Below are positions 1-8,350 of a stretch of DNA of 64,000 bases, one piece after another (the first letter of the stretch is position 1; the number at the start of each line of letters is the position of its first letter). The position numbers and the translations under genes are program-made. The stretch covers positions 1-64,000 of the forward strand of contig JANQSS010000004.1 of assembly GCA_028279185.1 (NCBI GenBank), in the 5' to 3' direction. Under the pieces are notes generated by a model, which was given only the letters and a program-made list of their open reading frames with translations, searched no databases and was not told the DNA's origin. The DNA is from Saprospiraceae bacterium (lineage in GTDB: Bacteria; Bacteroidota; Bacteroidia; Chitinophagales; Saprospiraceae).

Positions 1-48
1 AGTAGCCCAGTAATTCAACTGCGACCCCACGTGACATCTACAGGGCTG

Positions 49-948
49 TTATCCGCCTAACCGCTCCCCGACCATCAGTATTTTCATGGCAAAACCAACA
101 TTTAATCTCTCCAATTCTTCATGCGCGTATATGTGATATTGTCTGACATCAGCTTTACTCTCGAGTAATTGTATTACTCGTTTGTCATTTACTGTCAGGA
201 TTTCAGCTTCGGGCCATGCGGGTAAGGCATGTTGACCCGCTAAGAGGCCAATGTCATTGCCCGTTAAAATAGAAGAATTGCGTATCGACTCAGGAAGTTC
301 GTCATAGCCCACCGCTAGTTTTGTAACGGGTTGGACGATGGTTTGAATGGCTTCTCCCTTTACCCGCACATAGTACGAGCGGCCCAATCGACCCATAAGA
401 TCGAGCTTGTTCGGATCGATTCGATTTCGGTCATCAATTACATGTTCTGCGACATGCATTCGATTTACTTTACATATAACTAAGTGGCCTGCACCGCCAT
501 GTTCTCCCAAGGTAATGATGTCCTGTACTTCACATTCCAAATGCACCGGAGATTCCTTTATACGAAAGGGTTTGACAGTTTGTGATGCCAATTTAGTTAG
601 GCCAGTTTTATCAAATTCACTTACATCACTCGGAAATTCTATTGAAGCAACTGCCATTTGCCGCACTATATCGTAATTCACAATATTGATAACCACTTCT
701 TTATTCAAACGGACGTTGTGAAGGGTGTCTTTTGTAGTATTGTTTGAGACGCGTCGATTTGATGAAAAAACCACAATAGGCGGATTCGAACTGAACGCAT
801 TGAAAAAGCTATAAGGAGCTAAATTTGGCAGACCTTTATCATCTATTGTGCTTACGAAAGCTATCGGGCGGGGCGCGATAGATCCCACTATGAATTGATG
901 TAAGTCACGCGTGGCCACTTCTCCCGGAATAATTGTGCGCATGGACAT
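49..948 (-). CDS. Flavin reductase-like (FMN-binding split barrel) family protein
   Basis: This is probably an FMN-dependent cytoplasmic reductase or flavin-binding protein. The N-terminal half carries the split-barrel pattern GSIAPRPIAFVSTIDDKG followed by APYSFFNAFSSNPP, which is typical of the flavin reductase-like family; the substrate cannot be read from sequence. A C-terminal stretch of about 80 residues lies beyond the barrel. An in-frame extension to 1056 exists, but its 36 extra residues are not family-like. I therefore place the start at the ATG at 948 (or 942, two codons later), giving about 299 aa. It has no close co-directional partner; the next gene upstream starts at 1650. Confidence 0.8.
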   Translation of the reverse strand: MSMRTIIPGEVATRDLHQFIVGSIAPRPIAFVSTIDDKGLPNLAPYSFFNAFSSNPPIVVFSSNRRVSNNTTKDTLHNVRLNKEVVINIVNYDIVRQMAVASIEFPSDVSEFDKTGLTKLASQTVKPFRIKESPVHLECEVQDIITLGEHGGAGHLVICKVNRMHVAEHVIDDRNRIDPNKLDLMGRLGRSYYVRVKGEAIQTIVQPVTKLAVGYDELPESIRNSSILTGNDIGLLAGQHALPAWPEAEILTVNDKRVIQLLESKADVRQYHIYAHEELERLNVGFAMKILMVGERLGG

Positions 949-1100
949 GTACGTCGGATTTTGATTGTGTCCACGAAGATATACCTTGTTTAGCACTGGA
1001 GTAAAACCCCGATGTAATTTGAAAATTACATTTTCTATCCGTTGCCTACAAAGCATCCGGATACGAAACCGACATTTTATTTATGAACCCGGCGAATATG

Positions 1101-1127
1101 AAAAAGGCCCGACAAATTGCCGAGCCT
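1101..1127 (-). terminator. Putative intrinsic terminator of the 1156-1650 gene
   Basis: Read on the minus strand, this is an imperfect 10-bp stem (AGGCTCGGCA pairing with TGTCGGGCCT, two mismatches, 3-nt loop) followed directly by five T residues. It sits just past the stop codon of the thioredoxin-like gene at 1156. Confidence 0.55.
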
Positions 1128-1155
1128 ATCATTATATGATGTTATTTGGATTTTA

Positions 1156-1650
1156 TCAGCTTCGTTTAGACCGCGCTATCATATCATTGATATCGGTAGT
1201 AAACTCTCGCACGGTACCCTTATAGCCTGTCTTACCCATTGCATTGATGGAGTATCGATTGTTTTCGTCTTTATCCAGGTCAAACACCCAAATAGTAGGA
1301 AAGCCACGAACTTTGAATGCTTGTTGCAGGTCAGCATTTTGCTTTTTGATGTCAGAAGGAACTTTGAATCGTCTAGGGTAGTCCAGTTCCAGCAGAACAA
1401 CATTTTCTGATGCCCAGGTCTTGAATTCATCCTTATTAAAAACGGCCGCTGAAAGTTTTTTACACCATCCGCACCAGTCACTTCCAGTGAAATTAGCCAT
1501 GATAGGTTTGCCCGTGCGTTTTGACTCTTCATACGCTTTATCGAGGTTTACCATCCAACCATCTTGATGTGCTTTATACTCAGCCTGCGCCTGTACCATA
1601 AACGTGGCGAACAATATAGGCAGACAATAAAGTAGATTTCTCATTGACAT
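1156..1650 (-). CDS. Secreted thioredoxin-family protein (WCGWC motif)
   Basis: This is a 164-aa protein with an N-terminal signal peptide (about residues 1-23, ending QAQA), so it probably acts in the periplasm. The redox motif is W59-C60-G61-W62-C63-K64-K65-L66. A GFPT segment supplies the expected cis-proline. The WCGWC form is common in Bacteroidota thioredoxin-like proteins related to the Thioredoxin_7/DUF255 groups and differs from the WCGPC of classical TrxA, encoded next door at 1829. A disulfide reductase or isomerase role for exported proteins is inferred; the partner is unknown. It stands as its own transcription unit, with a likely terminator at 1101-1127. Confidence 0.85.
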   Translation of the reverse strand: MSMRNLLYCLPILFATFMVQAQAEYKAHQDGWMVNLDKAYEESKRTGKPIMANFTGSDWCGWCKKLSAAVFNKDEFKTWASENVVLLELDYPRRFKVPSDIKKQNADLQQAFKVRGFPTIWVFDLDKDENNRYSINAMGKTGYKGTVREFTTDINDMIARSKRS

Positions 1651-1781
1651 GATTTTTGTTTAGACATAGAAACACAGATTCAGCAATTTGAAGTTCACGA
1701 TAAACCTGCTTTTCAAGCCACAAGATAAGCCCCTTTTAACTTTCGGTGGTCATAAGGATTGGTTAAAAGTAGGTTAAAAGC

Positions 1782-1814
1782 GTTAAGTTGAAGGCCCGTG
1801 ACCTTCAACTTAAC
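1782..1814 (-). terminator. Strong hairpin downstream of trxA, likely terminator
   Basis: This is a perfect 13-bp inverted repeat (GTTAAGTTGAAGG and its complement) with a 7-nt loop. On the minus strand it is followed by GCTTTTAACC. It lies 14 bases past the end of trxA. The T-tract is weak, but the stem is long and perfect. Confidence 0.6.
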
Positions 1815-1828
1815 CATGACGATCTTGC

Positions 1829-2149
1829 TTAATTGCTAATCAACTTCTCCAGATTTGAGGACAATGTTGATTTATTTTGGACCCCATTTTGCTTGCCAAC
1901 GACTTGACCATTTTTAAAATAAAACAGGGCAGGAATACTGCGAACTCCGAATTGCTCTGAAAGTTCTGGGCTAGAATCGACATTGACCTTAGAGATGATG
2001 GCTCGTCCATCAAAATCTTCTGCTAGCGCTTCAAGCGTCGGGTGCAAAGATTTGCAAGGGCCGCACCATTCTGCGTAAAAATCGACGAGTACGATTTCGT
2101 TATTTTGAATTGTCTCTTGAAAATTGGACTGATCAACTTGCTTTATCAT
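1829..2149 (-). CDS. trxA: Thioredoxin
   Basis: This is a 106-aa cytoplasmic thioredoxin of normal family length. The active site W28-C29-G30-P31-C32-K33 and the later SIPALFYF segment with the cis-proline are intact. It acts as a general protein disulfide reductase, receiving electrons from thioredoxin reductase, which is not in this window. It is 25 nt downstream of the AhpD-like gene on the same strand, so the two are probably co-transcribed. That suggests this thioredoxin serves the neighbouring CxxC protein or a shared stress response. This may be an accessory thioredoxin and not the only one in the genome. Confidence 0.92.
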   Translation of the reverse strand: MIKQVDQSNFQETIQNNEIVLVDFYAEWCGPCKSLHPTLEALAEDFDGRAIISKVNVDSSPELSEQFGVRSIPALFYFKNGQVVGKQNGVQNKSTLSSNLEKLISN

Positions 2150-2174
2150 GATTTGCGGTTTTAATGGTTAAAAA

Positions 2175-2708
2175 TTAAAGTTCTGGCGCGATTGGAAAAT
2201 CGATTTCAAAGCCAGCCAAATTGTGGATATAGTTGCTTATGATTTTATCACCTATTACCATAATAATATCGATCATATTTGCCTCAGTATATCCAGCCTC
2301 AAACAGTGCCACCTTAACACCTGCGCTAACGTTTCCACGGTTTTTCACGACCTCTTTGGCAAACTTTACCAGTGCATCAAGTTTTGGGTCAAATGATGCG
2401 CTTCCTTCGCGTAATTCGATTATTTGCTCATCAGAAAATCCATTCATTTTACCAAGCACGGTATGGGCGGATTGACAATAACGACATCCATTGACCTGGC
2501 TCGTAATAAGATTAATAACTTCTCGTTCTTTTGCTTTCAGCGTTGATTTTCGATTTTGCAGTGCGAGGTAGTCACCAAGAGCAGTATCGTTTTTAGCGAA
2601 AAATGCATATAGATTAGGTACGAAACCAAGCCCTTTTTCAAGTTGGTTAAAGATTGCCTGGTTATTTTCAGATACTTGCTCTTTTACCGGAATTTCAAAT
2701 GTTGTCAT
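2175..2708 (-). CDS. Carboxymuconolactone decarboxylase / AhpD-like family protein
   Basis: This is a 177-aa all-helical protein of the AhpD/CMD superfamily. The redox motif C75-R-Y-C78-Q-S-A-H82 matches the CxxC...H proton-relay signature of peroxidase-associated members, so an alkylhydroperoxidase-like or thiol-dependent role is more likely than lactone decarboxylation. Residues about 60-150 form the core repeat. It is followed after 25 nt by trxA and preceded, 109 nt upstream, by an AraC-family gene on the same strand. That arrangement suggests a regulated peroxide or electrophile response unit. The exact substrate is unknown. Confidence 0.85.
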   Translation of the reverse strand: MTTFEIPVKEQVSENNQAIFNQLEKGLGFVPNLYAFFAKNDTALGDYLALQNRKSTLKAKEREVINLITSQVNGCRYCQSAHTVLGKMNGFSDEQIIELREGSASFDPKLDALVKFAKEVVKNRGNVSAGVKVALFEAGYTEANMIDIIMVIGDKIISNYIHNLAGFEIDFPIAPEL

Positions 2709-2817
2709 TGTCTTTTAATTTTTAGATAGTTATTTAATGATTATTGACAATGCAAATATGAAGGCAGAACTCACACGATTTGTAGACTACTATTCCCGAA
2801 GTATTGGCAATTGTTCC

Positions 2818-3642
2818 CTAATGGACTAAGTTCTTGTACCTACTAGGTGGAAGGCCTTCCATTTTCTTGAAAAACCGACTGAAAGATTGTACATCATCGA
2901 AGCCAATATCGAAGGCAATTTCGTTAATGCTCATATCACTGTATTGAAGGAGTCGCTTTGCTTCCAGAAGCCTTCGTTCTTTTATATACTGAAGTGGTGT
3001 CTTGTCGGACAGTTTAGAAAATAGATTTGATAAGGTCTTTGGAGATTTGTTTAACATCATCGCATAATCAGATACGGCGTGTTTTTCTTTGAAATGTTGT
3101 TCAACTAGGAAATTATATTCTCTTATTATGTCAATCTGTCCAGATCCCATTTGATCATAGTGATGTTGATTTTTATAGGTTCGCGTACAAAGTATCATGA
3201 AGCGCTTGAGCATTGACTGGAGCATTTCCAGTTGTAGTTTGTCCGTAGATTGCATTTCCATTTCAAACATCTTCCAAATCGTTTCAAATACCTCAAGTGA
3301 GCCATTTGGAATTGTGAAACGAGGCAGCTGAGAGGCTCCAAAAAATAAGATGCCCTTACAACCGACTTCACTATCATGATCTTTAATGCAATAAAACTGC
3401 CGATTAAACCGAATCATTTTTGCTTTACACAGACCTTCCATAGAGGCGTTGTGAAATTCTGTTAGACATACAATATCGTTGACGCTAAAAGTATATTCAA
3501 CGGAATCTACCGTCATTTTACTTTGTTCTTGAAACCACAAAAAGGTGAGCACACTATCCATCGGTTCCGTCTGCTTCAAGCAATTGGTTCCATGAATAGG
3601 TTTTATGTCTAAATATTCTTCAGCCTTGCCTTTATAAATCAT
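2818..3642 (-). CDS. AraC-family transcriptional regulator
   Basis: This is a 274-aa protein. Residues about 1-110 fit the AraC cupin-like sensor domain, and about 170-272 form the double helix-turn-helix DNA-binding domain. The second helix-turn-helix contains MSINEIAFDIGFDDVQSFSR followed by FFKK, the classical AraC signature. The inducer is not recognisable. It lies directly upstream of the CMD/trxA pair on the same strand, so those genes are the first candidates for its targets. Confidence 0.9.
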   Translation of the reverse strand: MIYKGKAEEYLDIKPIHGTNCLKQTEPMDSVLTFLWFQEQSKMTVDSVEYTFSVNDIVCLTEFHNASMEGLCKAKMIRFNRQFYCIKDHDSEVGCKGILFFGASQLPRFTIPNGSLEVFETIWKMFEMEMQSTDKLQLEMLQSMLKRFMILCTRTYKNQHHYDQMGSGQIDIIREYNFLVEQHFKEKHAVSDYAMMLNKSPKTLSNLFSKLSDKTPLQYIKERRLLEAKRLLQYSDMSINEIAFDIGFDDVQSFSRFFKKMEGLPPSRYKNLVH

Positions 3643-3826
3643 CTATTTGTATGTTAACAGGATGGATAACCCGTTAGCAACGGTCACAGGTGTAAACTAC
3701 TAATGGCAGATATTGTTCTCTCCGTTTTGAACGAAATTGATGATTCAGCTGGTGTGCGGGTCATAGCGTAGGTTGTAATGCTGTGAATCCAAATAGTTTA
3801 TCAAAGTCTCGGTTTTATCCTCACGC

Positions 3827-4636
3827 CTAATTTTTCTTTCGTTCAAGCAACAAGCTTGCCGACTGGGCCTCTTCATTGGATTCTAAAAATATAAGATTCC
3901 ATGGAATGTATTTAAGTTTTACTTCACGTTCCTCTTCTCCAAGGAAAAATCCATGACCTTCCATATCTACATTTGGACCATGCGCTCCATGCCGAACATA
4001 CTCCACTGACAATTTTATTCCATCATGTCCATAATGCAAGCACTTGAATGTCATGGAATAAAGAAACTTACGCTCGCCAAATATCTTTTTGTCTAATTTT
4101 GTCGTCTCACCTTCAATATCTACTCTAATAATATTTTTAGGATCGCAAATTGTTTCAATTATTTCATTGCATACATACTCCAATCCGTCTTTTGAATTAG
4201 AATAACTGATACATCGAAACTGATTTACGTCGAACGGTATGGATTCGACATCCTGTGATATCAGTATTACTTTGTCAATGTCTTTGATGCAATGGGCTAA
4301 ACCCAATTCATAAAAGACATTCGCATTCGCGCCTGTAAGATCGACGATAATATATTCGGATTCAGCAATTCCGGCCAATATGGTGTTGATAATATGTGGT
4401 TCCTTGAAGTCGTCCCCACGCCGGCATTCAAAATTCAATGGCTGAGCTTCCAGGGCATGTTTAATAGCTATATGTACTTCATCAAACTGAGCTGCAAATG
4501 GCATTATAATAAATGCTGAGGTACGCTTAATATCAACATTGTTATTGAAATACGCTTTTGGATATAAGGAGGCCATGTGTATGGAGTTGGTATTGTTATA
4601 AACTGGGGTTGTGTCAACTGTTCTTTCGTAATGCAT
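3827..4636 (-). CDS. Nucleoside 2-deoxyribosyltransferase/TIR-like domain protein with unknown C-terminal domain
   Basis: Residues about 38-150 show the fold signature of the nucleoside 2-deoxyribosyltransferase-like branch of the NDT/TIR/SLOG superfamily: AFIIMPF at 41-47, GDDF at 74-77, and DLTGANANVFYELGLAH at 99-115. Glu110 occupies the position of the catalytic glutamate in that family. Related proteins act on nucleotides or NAD, often in immunity or stress, but no activity can be assigned here. The C-terminal 110 residues (from about 157) are unrecognised and look beta-rich with a charged tail. The start at 4636 lies inside the preceding gene (23-nt overlap); an internal Met at 4576 is the alternative. 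No signal peptide or membrane segment is seen. Confidence 0.65.
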   Translation of the reverse strand: MHYERTVDTTPVYNNTNSIHMASLYPKAYFNNNVDIKRTSAFIIMPFAAQFDEVHIAIKHALEAQPLNFECRRGDDFKEPHIINTILAGIAESEYIIVDLTGANANVFYELGLAHCIKDIDKVILISQDVESIPFDVNQFRCISYSNSKDGLEYVCNEIIETICDPKNIIRVDIEGETTKLDKKIFGERKFLYSMTFKCLHYGHDGIKLSVEYVRHGAHGPNVDMEGHGFFLGEEEREVKLKYIPWNLIFLESNEEAQSASLLLERKKN

Positions 4637-5372
4637 CGATTTTGTCGGAAATCGATCCGCGCTCGCTCATTCTGATAATAAAAAAAAGAAATCGAACGAC
4701 AGCACCTTGGGCGATAATTGTGTTAGCCATTTTTCTAATCGTCTCATCACGGTCCTCAATAATCAATTTTTTGGTTGACCTGTCATCTACAGATGAAAGG
4801 GATTTTGCAAACTGCCATGCCTCATCTCGAGCTACCGCCATGCTGAAGTCGATTAAAAAGTTATCGACTTTTTTAAAAAATTTCAAAATACATAACAATT
4901 TCGGCCAAATAGTTGCTAGATTTTCCTGTACTTCATCCACCAAATCTGAAAGAATAGTATTGATCCGATTGAAGTCATCTTTTAAATTGTCGATATTATG
5001 GCCTACCGAAATTTCGTCAGCCGCGATACCCAAGTCCAGATTAATATGTGCGTTCATGCCGAGCAATAAGTGTTGAAGTACGATCAATTTTTTTTGGTTC
5101 GATTGCGTAAAAGTAAATTCCCACGACTTGGTAATGTCATTTTGCTGCGAGAAATCAGTATATGCAGATAAATAACGGTTAGCGAAAATGATATCCAGCT
5201 TCTCCATGCGTTCATCATCATCGAAAAAGTTTTGACCTAGCTTTTCTTTGATCATAATCGTCACCCGTTGATAGATTGCGGCGAAGTAGCCCAGCGCACT
5301 GTTTTCTTGACGGCTTGTCTCGATTATTTTATCCAGATTGTCAATTACTTCATCAATTGTGTTGGCCGTCAT
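4614..5372 (-). CDS. DUF5995-like family protein
   Basis: This is a 252-aa helical, soluble protein. I assign it to the DUF5995 family from memory of the conserved blocks: LDIIFANRYLSAY near residue 62 and LQHLLLGMNAHINLDLGIAA near residues 98-117. Its function is unknown. The conserved His and Asp residues in the MNAHINLDLG block could be catalytic or metal-binding, but that is inference. It overlaps the downstream deoxyribosyltransferase-like gene by 23 nt, so the two are almost certainly translated from one message. A perfect inverted repeat lies 24 nt upstream of its start. Confidence 0.7.
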   Translation of the reverse strand: MTANTIDEVIDNLDKIIETSRQENSALGYFAAIYQRVTIMIKEKLGQNFFDDDERMEKLDIIFANRYLSAYTDFSQQNDITKSWEFTFTQSNQKKLIVLQHLLLGMNAHINLDLGIAADEISVGHNIDNLKDDFNRINTILSDLVDEVQENLATIWPKLLCILKFFKKVDNFLIDFSMAVARDEAWQFAKSLSSVDDRSTKKLIIEDRDETIRKMANTIIAQGAVVRFLFFIIRMSERGSISDKIDALRKNS

Positions 5373-5395
5373 ACATTAAAATCTCTATTGTGTAG

Positions 5396-5415
5396 ATGAA
5401 GCGGTGGCGCTTCAT
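5396..5415 (-). promoter_or_regulatory. Perfect inverted repeat upstream of the DUF5995 operon
   Basis: ATGAAGCG and CGCTTCAT form a perfect 8-bp stem around a GTGG loop, centred about 33 nt upstream of the start codon at 5372. On the plus strand it is followed by TTTTATT, which would look like a terminator, but no plus-strand gene ends here. It may be an operator or 5'-leader hairpin of the minus-strand operon. Confidence 0.4.
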
Positions 5416-5627
5416 TTTTATTCCAACATGCCTATTATATAAAGTGTGTTTGGCAAGCCCAGGTCAACGATTAAGTTCATTTAATTTTAGAAATGTTGAA
5501 CCATGGAGATCCGTTACAGGGAAGAGTCATATACTTTTAGATCAATGAACTCAATCGATTTCGAAGGTACGTCCCGATCAGGAACAATACATAATATATC
5601 TCTCACCTAAAAAGCCAATTGATATAA

Positions 5628-6674
5628 TCACTGAATATTGAAGATATATTCAACCAGCCTATTTCCAATATTGCGATTTCCGGTATCACGAGGATTTTCT
5701 CCTTCACCCGAGTTTGTTTGAATAATTATCGTTAATCCAGATTCCGGAAAGTACCGAATGACACCGTTATGACCCCAATCAACACTACCACGGGACCATA
5801 TCTCCCGACCGAACTCATGATCTGTGATGAACCATCCAAGACCCATGAGACGGTTGTCAATTATTTTGGCTGTGGCTTCGACAATATTGGTTACGGTCGA
5901 TGGTTCAAAAAATGAACCATCGAAAATTGCTTCTTTAAAATTGAGTAAATCTCGTGGAGTGCTGAATAAATTTCCTCCACCGATCCATCCCCAGTTTCTA
6001 TATTCATTGTACGGAAATGAGGAAGCCGCTTTATGTTCAGAGGATAAAGATGCTGTGCTGCCAAAAAAGAAGCAATTTGACATGTTCATTTTATCCAAAA
6101 CATTTTTCTGCATGTAATGCTCAAAAGATTCACCACTCGATAATTCGATGATGGCCGCCAGAAGTTGATAGTTGAGCCCGCTGTAGGACCATCCTTTTCC
6201 AGGTGGATAATACAGGGAATCCTGAAAAATGATTTGTACGGCTTCTGTTCTGTCCACAATATCATCGGATGCGTATGTATGTCGAAATCCAGAATTATGC
6301 CATAGTAAATTTCCAATGGTGATGGCAGATTTTTCTTCAGGCACGTCCATAAAGAAATCGGAAATGGCCTGGTTTAATGATAACTCACCTTTTTCAATCA
6401 TCTTAACGATTGCCATAGCAGTCAAAGACTTGGTTATGGAAGCCGCCATAAATATGGTATTAGGAGATGTGATTTCGTCCGATGCGGGGTCCGGTTTGCC
6501 GACATATTCTTCATATACCACCTGCCCATTTTGCTTTATTATGACACCTGCAGCATACCCTTCCTGTACTTCGTCGCGAACGATTTTTCGAAGTTCAATG
6601 GGATCTAGACGAAGAGTTTGAGACAGCCCGGTTTGAACTAGCATGAAAAAAGCGAAGTAGCAGATGGGTTTCAT
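5628..6674 (-). CDS. Serine hydrolase of the beta-lactamase (class C-like) family
   Basis: This is a 348-aa protein with a signal peptide (about 1-18, ending GLSQ), so it is probably periplasmic or outer-membrane facing. It has the S79-I-T-K82 nucleophile motif of penicillin-binding/beta-lactamase-like hydrolases. Tyr164 in YSGLNY stands for the YxN motif with the Asn replaced by Gly. HNGVIRYFP near residue 300 acts as the third motif (HxG type). Members include D-aminopeptidases, esterases and PBP-like proteins, so beta-lactam resistance should not be assumed. It appears monocistronic, with 286 nt of empty sequence upstream. Confidence 0.82.
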   Translation of the reverse strand: MKPICYFAFFMLVQTGLSQTLRLDPIELRKIVRDEVQEGYAAGVIIKQNGQVVYEEYVGKPDPASDEITSPNTIFMAASITKSLTAMAIVKMIEKGELSLNQAISDFFMDVPEEKSAITIGNLLWHNSGFRHTYASDDIVDRTEAVQIIFQDSLYYPPGKGWSYSGLNYQLLAAIIELSSGESFEHYMQKNVLDKMNMSNCFFFGSTASLSSEHKAASSFPYNEYRNWGWIGGGNLFSTPRDLLNFKEAIFDGSFFEPSTVTNIVEATAKIIDNRLMGLGWFITDHEFGREIWSRGSVDWGHNGVIRYFPESGLTIIIQTNSGEGENPRDTGNRNIGNRLVEYIFNIQ

Positions 6675-6960
6675 AAAGAAGGACGATTGAATGTGGTTAA
6701 ACGTGGTAATTCAGATTATGTAACGAACCCGCGGTTATGTTATTTTCATCGTTAACAACAGGGTAGTCGAAATTAGTACACACTAAATTTATTGTTTATA
6801 GCCTGACAAACAGTCAAATGAGTTGATGATTCAACAAATGAACAAAATTGACCTACTGTAATCTTCTTTGTTCTCAATAATAAATCATGTATTTGTATGG
6901 CAGGCATAGTTTTTTACAAAAGACTATTATAGATATAAAATGATGCCTAATGTCCGAGGT

Positions 6961-8181
6961 TTAAAAAGTCTGAGTTTCCAACTTATTTGTTACCCCTTTT
7001 AATGCGATGCTCCCAATTGATATTATAACAAGGCATATGATTCCAACAATAATTAAATTCGTCGAATTCATATCAGCAGTACGAATCCAATTGCGTGTAA
7101 TATATGGAAATGTCATGGATGGGATCAATGCGACGCTCATACAGATCGCAAGATACTTTGCATTAGCATATTTTGTAACCACAGAATTAAGCACAGGTGC
7201 AATCATCACCTCTGAAATCCCAAGAAATAAAACAATTACATAAAAAAACGATAAGTGATCGTGAGACGCCATATCAGGAATGTGAAATAAAACACCCAAT
7301 GACAATACACCAAAAATTGATCCTAGCATGAGCTTTGTAAAAGGTGAACTATAATAGAAAGACCAGATGACGAAAAGAATAATGCTCACTATTAAGACTA
7401 TTATGGAGCTCAATGATTGATAAATACTTAGTGGTAACCCGAGAGGATAATGTTTGCTCAATTGCATTTGTAGGTCAATTAATTCCACATTTCCAAAATC
7501 AATTGCAGTTGAAAAAAGAGCGAGAGCAATAGCAGTAGCGCAAATGATTCCTGCTTTTTTATTTGCAAATGAGTGCTTCAAATCGGTTATCTTGGAACTT
7601 TCTTTGGAAAGAAAAATTATGGGTAGAATGGAGAGCATCAGGATAATTCCGCTCAGAATAAATCCAATATTGTAGCCGTAATACTCTCCGACGCGGCCAA
7701 TCGCTACAATACCGATAAAAGCGCCAAGATTAATTATAATATAAAATAAAGTAAATATAGCGTCCAGCTTTTTGGTTCTAGTTAAATATTGCTTACCAAT
7801 ACTTGCAACGATATTCGGAGAATATAATCCGCCCCCCAAGACAATCAGCGCAACTCCGATGTACACTCCAGTAATAGATGGGGTGTATAAGCTGAAAGCA
7901 CCAAAAGATTGAAGAAAGCCTCCCAGGATAATTGCATTTCTGCTTCCAGTAACTAAGTCACCAATAAAGGCACCTATGAATTTTGAAAGTAAAAGAAGGC
8001 TGGCTATCCATCCCAATATTTCCAACGCCTGCGCCGCCTCCATTTTGATAACCTCACCGGTCAGGTGTAAGATAAGTATGGCCCTTAGTCCATAATAGGC
8101 TGCACGTTCGAACAGAGCAGAAATGATGTAAGCAAGAACACGTTTAGGGCAAGGTCTTCGCGCAGGTATGTTTATTCCCAT
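6961..8181 (-). CDS. POT/PTR2-family (MFS) transporter
   Basis: This is a 406-aa protein with about 11-12 hydrophobic segments. FERAAYYGLRAIL at residues 24-36 and FTLFYIIINLGAFIG near residue 145 match the two best-known signatures of proton-dependent oligopeptide transporters (the YYG block and FYxxINLG). The ExxER proton-coupling motif reads A22-L-F-E25-R26, so its first glutamate is absent. It is shorter than usual POT proteins (450 aa or more). A peptide or other small-molecule substrate is inferred only from the family. It is divergent from the secreted peptidase at 8351. Confidence 0.7.
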   Translation of the reverse strand: MGINIPARRPCPKRVLAYIISALFERAAYYGLRAILILHLTGEVIKMEAAQALEILGWIASLLLLSKFIGAFIGDLVTGSRNAIILGGFLQSFGAFSLYTPSITGVYIGVALIVLGGGLYSPNIVASIGKQYLTRTKKLDAIFTLFYIIINLGAFIGIVAIGRVGEYYGYNIGFILSGIILMLSILPIIFLSKESSKITDLKHSFANKKAGIICATAIALALFSTAIDFGNVELIDLQMQLSKHYPLGLPLSIYQSLSSIIVLIVSIILFVIWSFYYSSPFTKLMLGSIFGVLSLGVLFHIPDMASHDHLSFFYVIVLFLGISEVMIAPVLNSVVTKYANAKYLAICMSVALIPSMTFPYITRNWIRTADMNSTNLIIVGIICLVIISIGSIALKGVTNKLETQTF

Positions 8182-8329
8182 TGTTGAATCGAGTGGTAAA
8201 TCTATTGGTCAAACAACATAAACATTTTCAATTACGCAACGAAGTTTTATCGATGTTGTCAGCGGAATGCAAGATAATCCGCATTGAGCCATTTGTAGAA
8301 ACTGATTACATCCTTAGGGTCCTAAACAC

Positions 8330-8337
8330 TATATTTG
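8330..8337 (+). promoter_or_regulatory. Candidate Bacteroidota -7 promoter element
   Basis: TATATTTG matches the Bacteroidota TAnnTTTG -7 consensus and lies 14 nt upstream of the ATG at 8351. I see no good -33 TTTG at the expected spacing. Confidence 0.35.
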
Positions 8338-8350
8338 TGTACTACAACTT

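Noticed and set aside
1741-1790. Start of a CRISPR or tandem repeat array (GGTTAAAAG copies)
   Set aside because: Only two short copies occur, with no regular spacing and no cas genes in the window.
4558-5076. 172-aa plus-strand reading frame opposite the DUF5995 gene
   Set aside because: It lies antisense to a protein with recognisable family blocks and has no homologue-like motifs of its own.
3827-5372. Thoeris or CBASS defence system
   Set aside because: There is no SIR2, LOG-type sensor, cyclase or Cap gene next to the deoxyribosyltransferase-like protein, so no named system can be claimed.
5396-5420. Plus-strand intrinsic terminator
   Set aside because: The stem and T-tract fit, but no plus-strand gene ends upstream, so a minus-strand regulatory role is more likely.
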